Assembly: GCA_018697195.1 (NCBI GenBank)
Contig: CM031858.1
Coordinates: 87,511,277 to 87,575,276 of the forward strand
From: Certhia americana
Taxonomy: Eukaryota; Chordata; Aves; Passeriformes; Certhiidae
DNA: 64,000 nucleotides
Reading direction: 5' to 3'
Positions 48,368 to 59,600 of this stretch are shown here, piece by piece (positions within the stretch are counted from its first letter, which is position 1; each line of letters begins with the position of its first letter). Under the pieces are notes generated by a model, which was given only the letters and a program-made list of their open reading frames with translations, made no database searches and was not told where the DNA came from. The translations under genes were made by a program, and so were the position numbers.

Positions 48368-48952
48368 TCACCTCGCACGCTGCCTCCGACGCGCTGTGCG
48401 GCTCCGGCTCCGCCTGGCGGCGGCGGCTGTGCGGGATGGCGGCGGCGCCCGATCCGCGGCTCGCGGGGACGAGGCGGCTGCCAGGCGGGTATCCAAGGCC
48501 CCGTTGACGGGCGGTGCCGGGGACCGCTGGGTTGACGAGTGGTCGTCGTGTGAGGTGTTTTGGGGGAAAGTTGTAAGGTTGGCGTGGTACGGTAGGATGC
48601 GATAGCGCCGGGAGAGGGATGCGCTGGAGCGGGATGCGCGGGCGGTCACAGGCACAGCCCTGCCAGCACCGAGCCCTCCCGCAGGGACCGCTGCCGAAGG
48701 GTTGCGTGGTGGCCTTCCCTGGATCACCGATTCCCCCCATCTCACAGTGTGCCCCACACAGCAGAAACCCCGCCGCGGGGACGTCTCCCACCACCCGGGC
48801 ACAGCTGTCGAGGGGCAGTACCCAGCCATCCCTGGCTGCCCCCGTGGCCTCGATTCACTAAAGCCTCCTGGCATGTGCTTCAAGAGGACGTCATAAATCC
48901 GGCTCAGTAATTGCCGGGCAAACTTAGCTGTTTTCCTATTTGAATTTTTTTC

Positions 48953-48999
48953 TTTATTTTTATTTATTATTATTAATAACAATAATAATAATATTAATG
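48953..48999. repeat. ATT/AAT simple repeat
   Basis: TTATTATTATTAATAACAATAATAATAA-type sequence marks the upstream edge of the FRRS1L CpG island. Confidence 0.8.
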
Positions 49000-51900
49000 A
49001 CTCCTGGGATGGGACTGGAGACACAGCGCGACTTAACATTCTTTTCAGGTAAAACCCCATGGGCAGTGAGTGTTCGCTATCTGATTGCATGTTCTTGCTT
49101 TGTATTTTATACAATGTAGCTGCAGAAATATCAATATACGCCAAATCTAGCAGGACTGAAAGAAATTCTAGGTTGCCCCCAAAGTTGTCTTGGGCTCTGG
49201 TATCAGATGCTGGACTTGCAATTAGGCGTTAAGCATACAACTACATTCTTGCTGTGCTCTTGAGTTGATGGAGGAGCCATGTCCTTTCATCCCTTGCATT
49301 TGTAAAAGTAGCTTTTTTTCTTGGATTTGGATTGCTGTCTTTTCGTTTTAACTATAAATTCATTTTTATATTATTATAGATGGTCACGCTTCCTCCTCTG
49401 AAAGTCTGGAATAAAATTCAGCAAAACATCGGGGGGAGGGAGGGAGAAAGAAGAAGACACAGCAGTCAATAATGTTCTGAAAATTAAAATAACCCTCAAT
49501 TTAAATATTTTCTTTTTTTAGTATCAATGACTGTACTGAGTTACTTTTTAGTAGGATGCTGAGACTGCCCAAGACCTAGGCTGCATTAGGGAAAAGTTCA
49601 TTCCCTTGAGCTGAGCGGTTGCTTGTCATATCGGAGTGTGCTCAGCTGCATCAAGTGGATGATGTTAATTCACATCTCCATGGTTTAGTCTGGTGGAGTA
49701 GCATGCTATTTCTCACTGCAAATAGAGAAAAGAAATAAGTTGCTAAAATAATACCAGTTGCATGCAAATTCAACGTGTTCCACAGTACCATATGGAAAAA
49801 GCTATAGGAAAACAACAGCAAGCTCAACTGCAAAATATTTGTCCCTTCTTCCTACCGCACTGAGCTTGGCAAATTTTAGCAGGCTAGTGGAAAACAAGCA
49901 AACAAATGGCAATAGAAAAGCCCTTATAAATCAGGCTAACAGGAAAGTAAGGCTGCAGCTTATTCTTTTTGGCAATAATTAACTCTGATGAAGGCCCCCC
50001 ATCTCCCTTTTTGAAATAGCTAGCTGAGGGTTGTGGTGCCTGTGAAGAAGCATTTGCTCAGCGAGGGAGCAGCTGTCAGCTGCATGCTGGTTTTTCCTCC
50101 CTGGGAACAGGCTTTAGCACACTGTGATATGGGCAATGCTTCACAGTTATCATAAACACTTAGGATATTTGTCATGTATTGTTTGTGCCTATGTGACACC
50201 TATCATTTTAAATCTGGCAGCTCAGATAACTGTCTGTGATTACAGTGGAGCTGCACTGATTTTCTGAAGTGAAGATATGGCCAAGAGACTGACCTTCCTC
50301 CTAGCAAATCCCTAAAAATTAAAACAGTCCTGATTTTTTTGTTGCTTAGTAGAACCTCTTGTGCTTGCCTGAAGCTTGTCCCTATCTCAAAACTGAGTTG
50401 CTCATGGGAAGTAACATCACATTGAGACAGGTGGAGCTCTAATGAGTACCTTCAGTTTTCACCAGACAGAAAGGTCTACACTGCAACTAACAGCACTGCC
50501 AGCAGTACTGCAGGAAAGATCCATATCTGAGTAAGTAACTGAGGCTGTGATTAAAAAAAGCATTAGCAGAAAGAGCCCGAACTTCAATTGCATGAGCAGC
50601 CTTAACCCTCAACTGCCTGAACTTCCTGAATGCCGTATTTCTGAGGTTGCACGTGCATGTAACGCCTTTCTTAGAGGTGTCACAAGCAAGCAGTGTGAGT
50701 ACCACAGGTTGGAAGGTATTGCCATCCTCTGGCAGCAGGAGCCCTCTTGCTTTTGCTGAATTAGAGATGGGAGCATTTCCACCACTTCTTGCACCATCAC
50801 TTCCTGCCTCAGGGGAATCTAGCAGTCAAATTCTTTGGATGATTAATTGCTCTAGCTGGAGCAATTCTGTGATGCTAGCACTCAGTCTGTGGGTATCTTC
50901 CCAGGACTGGAGACCAGATTTATCCCCAGCCTATTCTTGAGGCCCACTGTGCTTTCTTTCTTGGCTGTTTTTGTCATTCAAAGAATGTCTTTCCCCTGGA
51001 GGCTCAGGCTTTTTGTGGCCTTTGGACTAGAAATTAAAGTTCCAAGGATAAGTCGCGGTTTATATAGCAGACATTCAGAAAAAAATCTTATTTAGTTCTC
51101 CTGTTCATTTCCATACAATCAGCACATACTGAAAAATTAGTATGTATCCACCAGTGCTGACTGAGAAAACAGCTCCTGAGACAGTAGTTTTTTTACAGCA
51201 AATCTGTAGTAACCTGAACCAGAGTTTGTAATTCATATGCAGTTTCCTCAAACTCTTACAACGCTCTTTGTTCAATGTGGGGGATGTATCTACTCTACAA
51301 ATAATTTATCTTGGGCTTTCCTTTATTAAACAACAATAAATTGAGAAATTGTTGAATCATAAGTTTTCATTACTAGTCATTTATCCTATGCCCGAATTAA
51401 CCACCGGGGACTCTACAGAAACATTCTTGTGGTGTTAGTTAAGCAGACTAAGACATGGGAGAAAAATTGGTAGGAATTTCTTGCAAGCAGAGCTTTTACA
51501 CAGCACACAAAACAGAATGATAATGGAAAATATGTCAAATGCCAATAGATGAAGTAAATATTCTACGAGAAAAGTGAAAATGAAGTGACTGCCTTAGAAA
51601 AACCAAAGCACTGCAAAGGAAAAAGATGTGTGGTATTTCTGAAAGTGGCTCAGGAAAGAGATGAGTGAGCTTTTTTGGAGCAATGAGTATTGCTTCAGAT
51701 CTTCTGGAGAAAGGCAAGAAAACATAAACTCTAAATATGCTATCATCCAAATAAAAACTGCATTAGATCTTTAGATCATCTTTTGCTCAGCAGTAGTGAA
51801 GTTTTTGTTTTCTGCTGTCACTGAGTTAGGTATCTGGTCTTGCTTCAAGAGTGATCGTGCCTTTGCAGCCATTACTGCCCACAACAGCACTCTTTCTGTA

Positions 51901-52697
51901 AAATTAATCTAATCTAGGAAGAATCAATGTCCCCAAGCTCTCTTCCACAAGCATAACATACACCAATCTAAAGACTAAGTCCAGAACTAAATCAGCATGA
52001 GTTTTGCTTTAGTAGGCACTATGGACCCTTCCCCAGCTTTTTTTTGTTTGGTTTTTTTTTTTTTTTTTGTTTGGGTGTTTATACATGTGTGTGTTGGTTT
52101 ACATCATGTAGTTTATAACTTTTCTCTCAAGACTGCATTTTTGTACCTTCTGGCACTCTTTACTACCCCAGCTGGAATGCAGTTCTGGGAGGTATACATA
52201 CCCTGAAAGCCAGATCTACCAGATGGTGGCACAATCTGCAGGAGGTTCTGGAGCAAAATGTTTCACTTTTTTAAAAAAAGTCCTCATTACAAAGAGGTTA
52301 TTTATAGTGTTATTCTAATAAGGAGCCAAAACAGAGCAGCCTTTTATTAGAAGGGCATTACACTGAGGCCTTGCTGTGCATAAATACCACTTACTTACTG
52401 TGCAAAAGTTGGCCTGGAGAGCAGAAAAATTCAGCTTGTATTAGCAAAAAGTTCATTTAGGTAGAAATGTTTTAAAGAGTTTAAGCAGCATTAATTCAAT
52501 TAGTTCCACATGTGACAATGTCATTTTATCCTAATTATTTAAGAATTCAGAAATGAGGGGTAAAAAAAAACAGAGAAACTCTGTCCCCTTGTGAGATTCA
52601 TCTGAAGAGTTACTATAAAAGTCCTGTAAGTTTGCCTGTTGGAAGATAATAATTTGAAACAGCCTTTCCACAGTCCAAATACAGATATCTCTGAGTC

Positions 52698-52762
52698 AAA
52701 ATATATTAATATTATTATTAATAATATTATTATTAATATTTTTAATAATAATAACAATAATG
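52698..52762. repeat. ATT/AAT palindromic simple repeat
   Basis: Alternating ATT and AAT units form overlapping inverted repeats about 450 bases from the orphan CpG island. Confidence 0.85.
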
Positions 52763-53149
52763 CACTTATCTTCTAGGTGAATATAAGTGGGTGAGAAAAA
52801 GCAGCAGAGGAGCTCCTTTTGGCTCACTCCTCTGCAGTGAAGGCACTTTCTGTTTGTCCTGACCTAGGTATCTTCAGCCAGGGGATCTGAGGTACAATGG
52901 CCTTGAACCCTCCTGCGTACAGGCTACTGGAGAGTATGCTTTGTTTCAAATAAGCCATGGATAAATTCCAGAATTAGGGCAGTTTTCTCTTTATCTTGCA
53001 GTCTTCGGAGTGCAGGTGGAGAGTAGCCCCTAGGCTGCAGGAGCATGCTCCAAGTCTGATTTAAGAATGGAGCATCTCGGTCACTGCCTGTTGCTCCTGG
53101 CGCTGCTGGCCCCCTGCCCAAATACACCAGCACTATCTACACTGATTTT

Positions 53150-53680
53150 TGGGCTTGGGTGCAGGACAGGTGCTTTCTCTCTCCCCCCTGCAAATACAAC
53201 AACGTGTTGCGTTACAGCGGCAAGCGCAGCTTTGGGGTGTTTTTGAGGAAAGGGGGAAGGAGGGGCAGAGGAGAGAGAGGAAATCGAGGAGGCAGATGTG
53301 AACGTCCCCGGGAGACAGCCGGTTTACTCTGGGGACGATGCGGCCGGCAGAGCTGGTGCCAGGCGCTCCCCGGGCCGGACACCTGCCCCCGGTGTCGGAG
53401 CATCTCCCCCGGAGCAGCGCTCCCGGAGCTCCGCCGCCGGCAGGGCCCGGGGAGAACGGGGCTGGCAGTGGCACCCGCCCGCCGCCGAGCGGCACCAAGG
53501 CACCGAGGGACGGAGAGGGCCCCGAGAAACACACGCCCATCAAGGCGGCAAGACGGGGAACCGGGCTTTTCCTTCTCTGCCAGCAGCAGGGGGATGGGAG
53601 AGGACGCTGCCCGGGGAGCCCCTTAGAGCCAGTCCGGGGAGCCTGAGTAGGCGGGATCGTCCCTGATGATCATCCCGAAC
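53150..53680. promoter_or_regulatory. Orphan CpG island
   Basis: A sharply bounded CpG-dense block lies about 5 kb upstream of FRRS1L exon 1, with AT-rich DNA on both sides. Several frames are open across it on both strands, as expected from composition, and none resembles a known protein. It could be the promoter of a non-coding RNA, an alternative FRRS1L 5' exon, or a regulatory CpG island. Confidence 0.6.
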
Positions 53681-53689
53681 AAGGCGGAC

Positions 53690-56600
53690 ATGCAAGTGAC
53701 TGGAAAACTAATGGGTCTTCAAGTCAGACTTCTCAGTTTTCAAGCAATAGTAAGGAAAATGTTTCTGGAGCGGTAGGGTGTGTTACACAGTGAGGAAGGG
53801 AAATTCCAGCCCGAAGTTCAGCTTTTGTCTCAAGCTTTCCTCCTTGCATCTCACTGCACAGGCATGTCCGTAGATGGTGGAGCCAGTCCGGTTCACAAGC
53901 AGCTTTACTGACTTTAAAAATAATCTGTTCTTTAGTTCACATAAAAACAAAGGAAAATTAGTTATACTGAAGGCTTTGGGTACTAAAGAAGTCCGCACTA
54001 ATGGAGAAGAGCTATACCTCTCAAAAACCTCACTGCAGGCTTTGGTGACGTCCACAAGGTGCATAGGAGTCTTTGAACCATGGATGCAGGGACAAATATC
54101 ATAGAACAAGTTACTCTGATGTAGAAAAGATCCCATGCATCTGCTAGTGGTATAGCAACAAACAACTTGGGAGAGTCTGGGATATATTGTTTTGAATTTC
54201 TTGTAAACACTGTTAAAAAGAGAGACATTTTTAGCATTGTCATTTATGTAAGTTGCTATTAATATTTAAATCAGCAAAGTTAGGTTTACTCCTCACAAAA
54301 TCAATGAACTGAGAGTTCAGTGTGGTTTATTTATCCAGACATTCTAGAATATGGGAATGTTAATGAAAAAGTGTTATTGAACAGAACAAAGCATTTTGCA
54401 AAAGGCAAGATTAAGAAACAATTATACCATTTAGTGTGGGGATAAAAACATCATATTGGATGGTTAGTTGAGGCAAAGTTGGGATCTCTAGCCACTCTTA
54501 CATCTCTTTTTTCTACTAACTGAAAGAATTGTAGCATTGATAGATTATTGGGATTTTCTAGTTAAGATCTTTGTGTGACCCAAGCCGTAAAGAATACTGA
54601 ACTTGTTTCCTTTTTTTCTATTGTGCAAGTAGAAACCCTATATCCTAGGGTTCATTCAGCATTTTTCATACAGATGTTTACAATGATAAAATAATTAAAA
54701 ATAAGTATTTAACTGGCTTATCTTCATTTGGCATTCAATACCTGCCTGGAGGAAAGATTTCCAACAGCCCTTGCTGTGCAATAGCCCCTTCCCTTACACT
54801 TCAAGAAAATGAGAGCATGTTATGAATTCTGAAGCCATTTCAATATGTCATTAAGCTGATGCTTTTGAGTTTTGTTCTGATGCTGTTGCTATGCCAATAT
54901 GAGACAGGAAAACAGTCTCTAAGCATTTACTGAAAACATTGCTCATCAACTGGAAAAAAAGAAAACGGGGAAAATAATCCAGACATCAATCTGGTACTTG
55001 AAGAGAAACACAAGCTCCCCTGTTCTGGCAGCCGGTACTCCCACATGTACACAGAGCCCTCTCCCTGCCATTGTGAAATATTCACATATGTCAACCACCC
55101 AAAAAAGTAGCCGTGGAGAGCAAAAGAACACTAAACAGAGGCTTTCTTGCCACTCCTCACAGGCAGTCACAGTGTTGCTGAGTTGACATCCAACAGCTTT
55201 ACCAAGCTCAGGCCACACTGGGGCAACAACATTTTTCTCCGTAAGAGTTGATGAGCACAAACCCTGAACCCAGACATAGAAAGAGCAGTTAAACAATATT
55301 TACTGTGTGATATAGACAGTTTTAATCTGCCCTCTGAGTATTCTTTTGGACCATAAGAAATTAGTTTTTCCACTCCCTTAGGCCTTCTGAGCCCTGGCCA
55401 TATACTGAAGGAAGTCATTGCAAGTGGATAGAGTGTGCAATTGTCTGAGGAGGTGATGTGATTTAATTGTGCAGGCTCCAGGCAAAATGGTAGCTGTCAG
55501 GCAGGACTGGATACTGCTATAGTCTCAGCTCTGGGCATCGCTCAAGGATAGAGTTAATGGTGTGTGGCACTAGGGACTGATTTCAAAACAGCACAGCTTT
55601 TTCCATCCATCCGTAGTAAACAATGCTTCTTCTCATGAAATGTCTCAGCATTTAGTTGAAGTACAGTTAGAAGTATTCATGTTGGCTAATTAACACAAAG
55701 AAAAAACCTCAAACTCATCAGAACTCTCATTTGTAGTGAAGTATTAATATTGATAGTATTTTCAGAGTGAAAGTCAAGAACCAGGCTTTGGTTTTCTAAT
55801 CTTTCTTGGGAATCAGAGTTGTTCTTTGTTTCTACTATTTTGTTCAAACTCATAACATCACACTGTTGCTTATTGTATTCATATTAAAGAATATGAATAC
55901 AGTAGGAGTTTAATATCATCAGAAAAGGGAATTTTGATACTTTGCTTAGTGGTTATCCATGGGAAAGTTTTACTTCCGGTTCTCAGTTTGAAGAAAGTTC
56001 TCAAAACACTCCTTCTTCTGACCAGCTGTTCTCTAAAGATCTGTCCACATTAAATTAAGGTTTCTGCAGCCACCACAGCCCCTCCACCCCTCTCCCTGCC
56101 CTCGCATGATGACTCAACTTCTAATGACACAGTCACACATGGGTTTTTCCACAGCACCTGTCCCATTTGACAGCCTGTAATGAATGAAAGGGTTGAGCAA
56201 TGTTTATTTTTATCTTCTCTTTTCTATTTGAGCTCTGCTTTGGGGACAGCTGTCAAAAGCATATTTAACCACTTACTTTTAAAGACTTGCATACATCCTT
56301 CCAGTGGTGTACCTGTGCTTATAAAATTGACCTTCAGAACTACAGCTAAGTCACAATTTCCTAGGAGACTATTTTACTTTACTTTTCTGATTAAAGAAGA
56401 GACACAATAGCATTTTGTGTTTCTCCTAAGGAAACATTTCATCTTTGTGGGGGAAAATGGAGCTCTTCCAGCTTTTCCACAGAACTGTGGAGGTATCCTG
56501 CCCCATCCCACACAGGAATGCTATTAAAGGTATTGCATGTAAAACATTTAGCGAGACAGCTTGCCATGGGCCTGAGGGATGCTTACATGGACAATGCAAG

Positions 56601-59600
56601 CTGTGTCAACAAGCACTAGCTTAATAAGTATGTAGGCACAACTGCAAAAATAAACATTTATTGTGCTTCCTTGATCCTTGTTTAAACAATTGATGCTCAC
56701 ATGACTTTCTCTTTTCTCCACTGGTTGTCCTCTATCATCAGGAGTCTCATTTCCTTGTTCTGTTTTCCTTTTATCTGTTCCCATACTGGGAGGGTTTGAC
56801 AGCTATCTGACCCAAAAAGGGGCAGGCAGAGAGCCTGGATAGATGTAAACCATCAGCACCTTCTCTTATCCCAAACCTTCCTCTTCAGTACTGGCTGCTC
56901 TGCCCCTGGAAACCCACCCACTTCCACTGGACGTTTGCAGACAGAAGAAGTTCCTCTGTGTGTGCACAACCATGACAGGGAGCAACACACCTGTATGCCA
57001 GCTCCAACTCATTGGGTGTGCTCAGCCGGCAGAAATAGCAAAGTGCACACCCTTCCAGTATAAGAAACCTACAGTGAAACCTTTGCTAGGTATGATGCTT
57101 GCATAGACAGGAACATGAGTATTTTGATCCATTTGTCAAGTGCTTTCACTTCTCCACTTCCAAGGAGCAGCAAATAGCATTCAGGGCTGTGCAGGGGACC
57201 AAACCATTGCCTTTGTGTGCTCTGGCACACTGGTTTCCACCTGCCTACATCAGTCCCGTTTTACAGATTAGTTCCTCAAACCTCCATGACCGGGCAGTAG
57301 AGGAGCAATTGGCCACAGGGGACTGTATCATTCCTTATCCATGACCAGAGTCATTGCTTTCCCTGGCATGAGGGGTGAGCAGGCTGGATCATTTCCTAAT
57401 ACACACAAGCACCTGCAGTCCCTATTTGTACAGCTGTGTATCCTTCAGGGGAGTTATTCACCTAACCTGACCTTGTCAGATGCCTGAACTGTGTTGCAGG
57501 TGAGTAAAAAGGAAAGTGTTTCTGGATGCAGGCATGTACAGTGACTCCAGCTGCACTGCACACTGCTCTGCTTTCAGTGTGTGGCAAAGGGAACCAGAAA
57601 GTGAAGACAACATTTACAGTAGTTATCAGTGGGAAAAAGAGTGGGAGGCTTATAGAAAATCTTTTCTCCAGATGTTATTCACATTCACATCTAAGTGTGG
57701 TTTTCAGGGACCTGCCCATCTTGCCTCCCTTTCCCCTCCCACAGATTTCTGCTCAGTAGGTGCCACAGGAGTAAAGCAGTTTTAACTGAGACCTCTATTC
57801 ATTACCTATCAGTGGTTATTGTCATAGAAGGCCCACAGGCGAGATCAAAACTTCATTTTTTCAGGTGATGGATCCATAAAGATGTTGCAGGTCCCTGCTG
57901 TAGGGATGGCCCTGAAATGATGCAGCAGGTCACAGCAAGCTTTGAAATACCAGCCCCAGCTGCTACCTCAAGGTTCAAATTAACCAGAACAGTTCCCCAG
58001 AGAGTGACATTACCAAGATCTCTTGGTGAGCTGACTCCACAGGCTGGAAGGGAAGAATAATATTTCAAATAAGTGGACTGGCAGAGTTCAAAGGGATAAT
58101 AAGCATTTAAATTCAACATGAAAGACATCTTCCTCTGCAGAGCTTTAGGATGGAATGTAGCCAGGCAGATAAGCTATTTAAAAGCCCCTTTAATCAAGAC
58201 TATTAACATGGAGATTTTTGTTGTAATTAAAAACATCCCCCTATTCAATCACCTTAAAGGGAAAGTGATACAAAATGTAATTTATTTTTCTATTTGAATC
58301 CCTTATAAAAGAGCAGCAAAAACATTTTTTTCTTTTCAGGGAATCACATTGTCATTAAAATTATCTTTGAGAGAAGATTCATTTAATCTATTCTGTTGCT
58401 CATATTTTAGCTTGCAATGAACTATTGCACTCATATTTCTACAAAAAGGGTAGAAAGCCTACATTTTTACTTCCCAAGTGTTTCATTTTCTGCCCATAAG
58501 AAATAGTGAGACAACTTAAAAGGAAAATTTTTCTTCCCATGTATTTCTTGATATCTCAGAAGATGCTATAGAAAACAATGCCAGCTCATGCAGAAAACAC
58601 ACTTTCTTTTTCTTTTTCATTTTTTTGTGCAGTTGAAAGTAAACTACATTAAATGAGCCTACATACTTTGCAGAAGGCAAAACAGACAAAATAGTACCAT
58701 GCACTTGTATTCTGCAAAGCTTGTAAGTGAACATCAGAAAGGGAAGATGACACTTCAGGAGCTACAGAGTGCTACCGATGCCTCTCTCCTTTCCTAATTT
58801 AGGAGCTCAAACTCCTGTCTCCTGTGGGAATCCCCTCTTCTCTCTAAGACAGCTGTTGACTATTTAGCTCACAATGATGAAGAATAGGAGAAAAATTAAT
58901 AGGACCAGAGAAACTTTCTCAAAGCAGGCACAGCAGGGATGTTTCACACAGAAACATGGCATCTGAATGGAAGCAGCCATTCCTTAGAAGGACAAGGGTA
59001 GCTGTTCACTTTGTTTTCAGGCAGATTTGCAGACCTGAGTGGTTACAGAGGAAGAGCAGCATATGGGACATGCGTGAAACCTCACTGAGCCTCCCACACA
59101 GTACTAAGCCAGCTAGCTAAGAACCTAATCCTGAGCAGGCAAAATATCGCCATCTGACAGAGCTTTGCCAGTGTAAAGCAGCATTTCTCACAAATTGAGA
59201 AGCTGTTCCATGGTACAGCTGTGGTGAATCTGAGTATCCTGTTGATCATACTAGACCCGAAGATGTCACAGAGTCCTTTGCTTGTCATGATCCTATTGCT
59301 TTGCACTCCTCAGATTTTTAGAAAATGCCTTTGCTGTGAATCCTTTCAAACTGACTGACTAAACTGGAAGATCCAGACGGAGCATATATCACAATATATC
59401 TGATACATCAGCTCGGTGCTACCTCTGGTTCATAGCACAGCCATGTGCTAGCCCAGGTCCATTGTTTTGTCCCTGGAACTTGGCTGACCATTTTCTGCAA
59501 AAAGCCTTTTGTTGGACTGCAAAACCTGAAAATAAATTTGAAAATATCCCATGTTCTTCATGATGTCTTAAGCAGTGCAATTTCAAGATGCATCTACCCT

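Larger units (their letters stand above)
47720..48880 (-). promoter_or_regulatory. FRRS1L: CpG island of FRRS1L (possibly bidirectional)
   Basis: This CpG-dense stretch spans exon 1, the start of intron 1 and about 500 bases upstream. It is the expected housekeeping-type promoter position for FRRS1L. Its extension about 450 bases into the intron, with a plus-oriented YY1 motif and a nearby donor-like GTAAGA, suggests that initiation may also occur on the plus strand. Confidence 0.75.
48900..53140. other. Intergenic region upstream of FRRS1L
   Basis: The composition is mixed, with no recognised exon. It contains two ATT-type simple repeats and otherwise nothing I can name. Confidence 0.7.

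Noticed and set aside
47848..48507. 219-codon plus-strand open frame over FRRS1L exon 1
   Set aside because: It is Pro/Arg/Ala-rich, has no similarity to a known protein, and lies antisense to the supported FRRS1L exon. Stop-free GC-rich sequence explains its length.
48368..49144. 258-codon minus-strand open frame ending just before FRRS1L exon 1
   Set aside because: It shares the FRRS1L frame but is closed by TGA at 48370-48368, and its translation is composition-driven with no signal peptide or homology. It probably covers promoter and 5' UTR.
53338..53646. Plus-strand frame beginning MRPAELVPGA in the orphan CpG island
   Set aside because: The ATG context is reasonable, but the product is Pro/Gly/Arg low complexity and overlapping frames on both strands are equally open. 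There is no splice partner or homology to support a gene.
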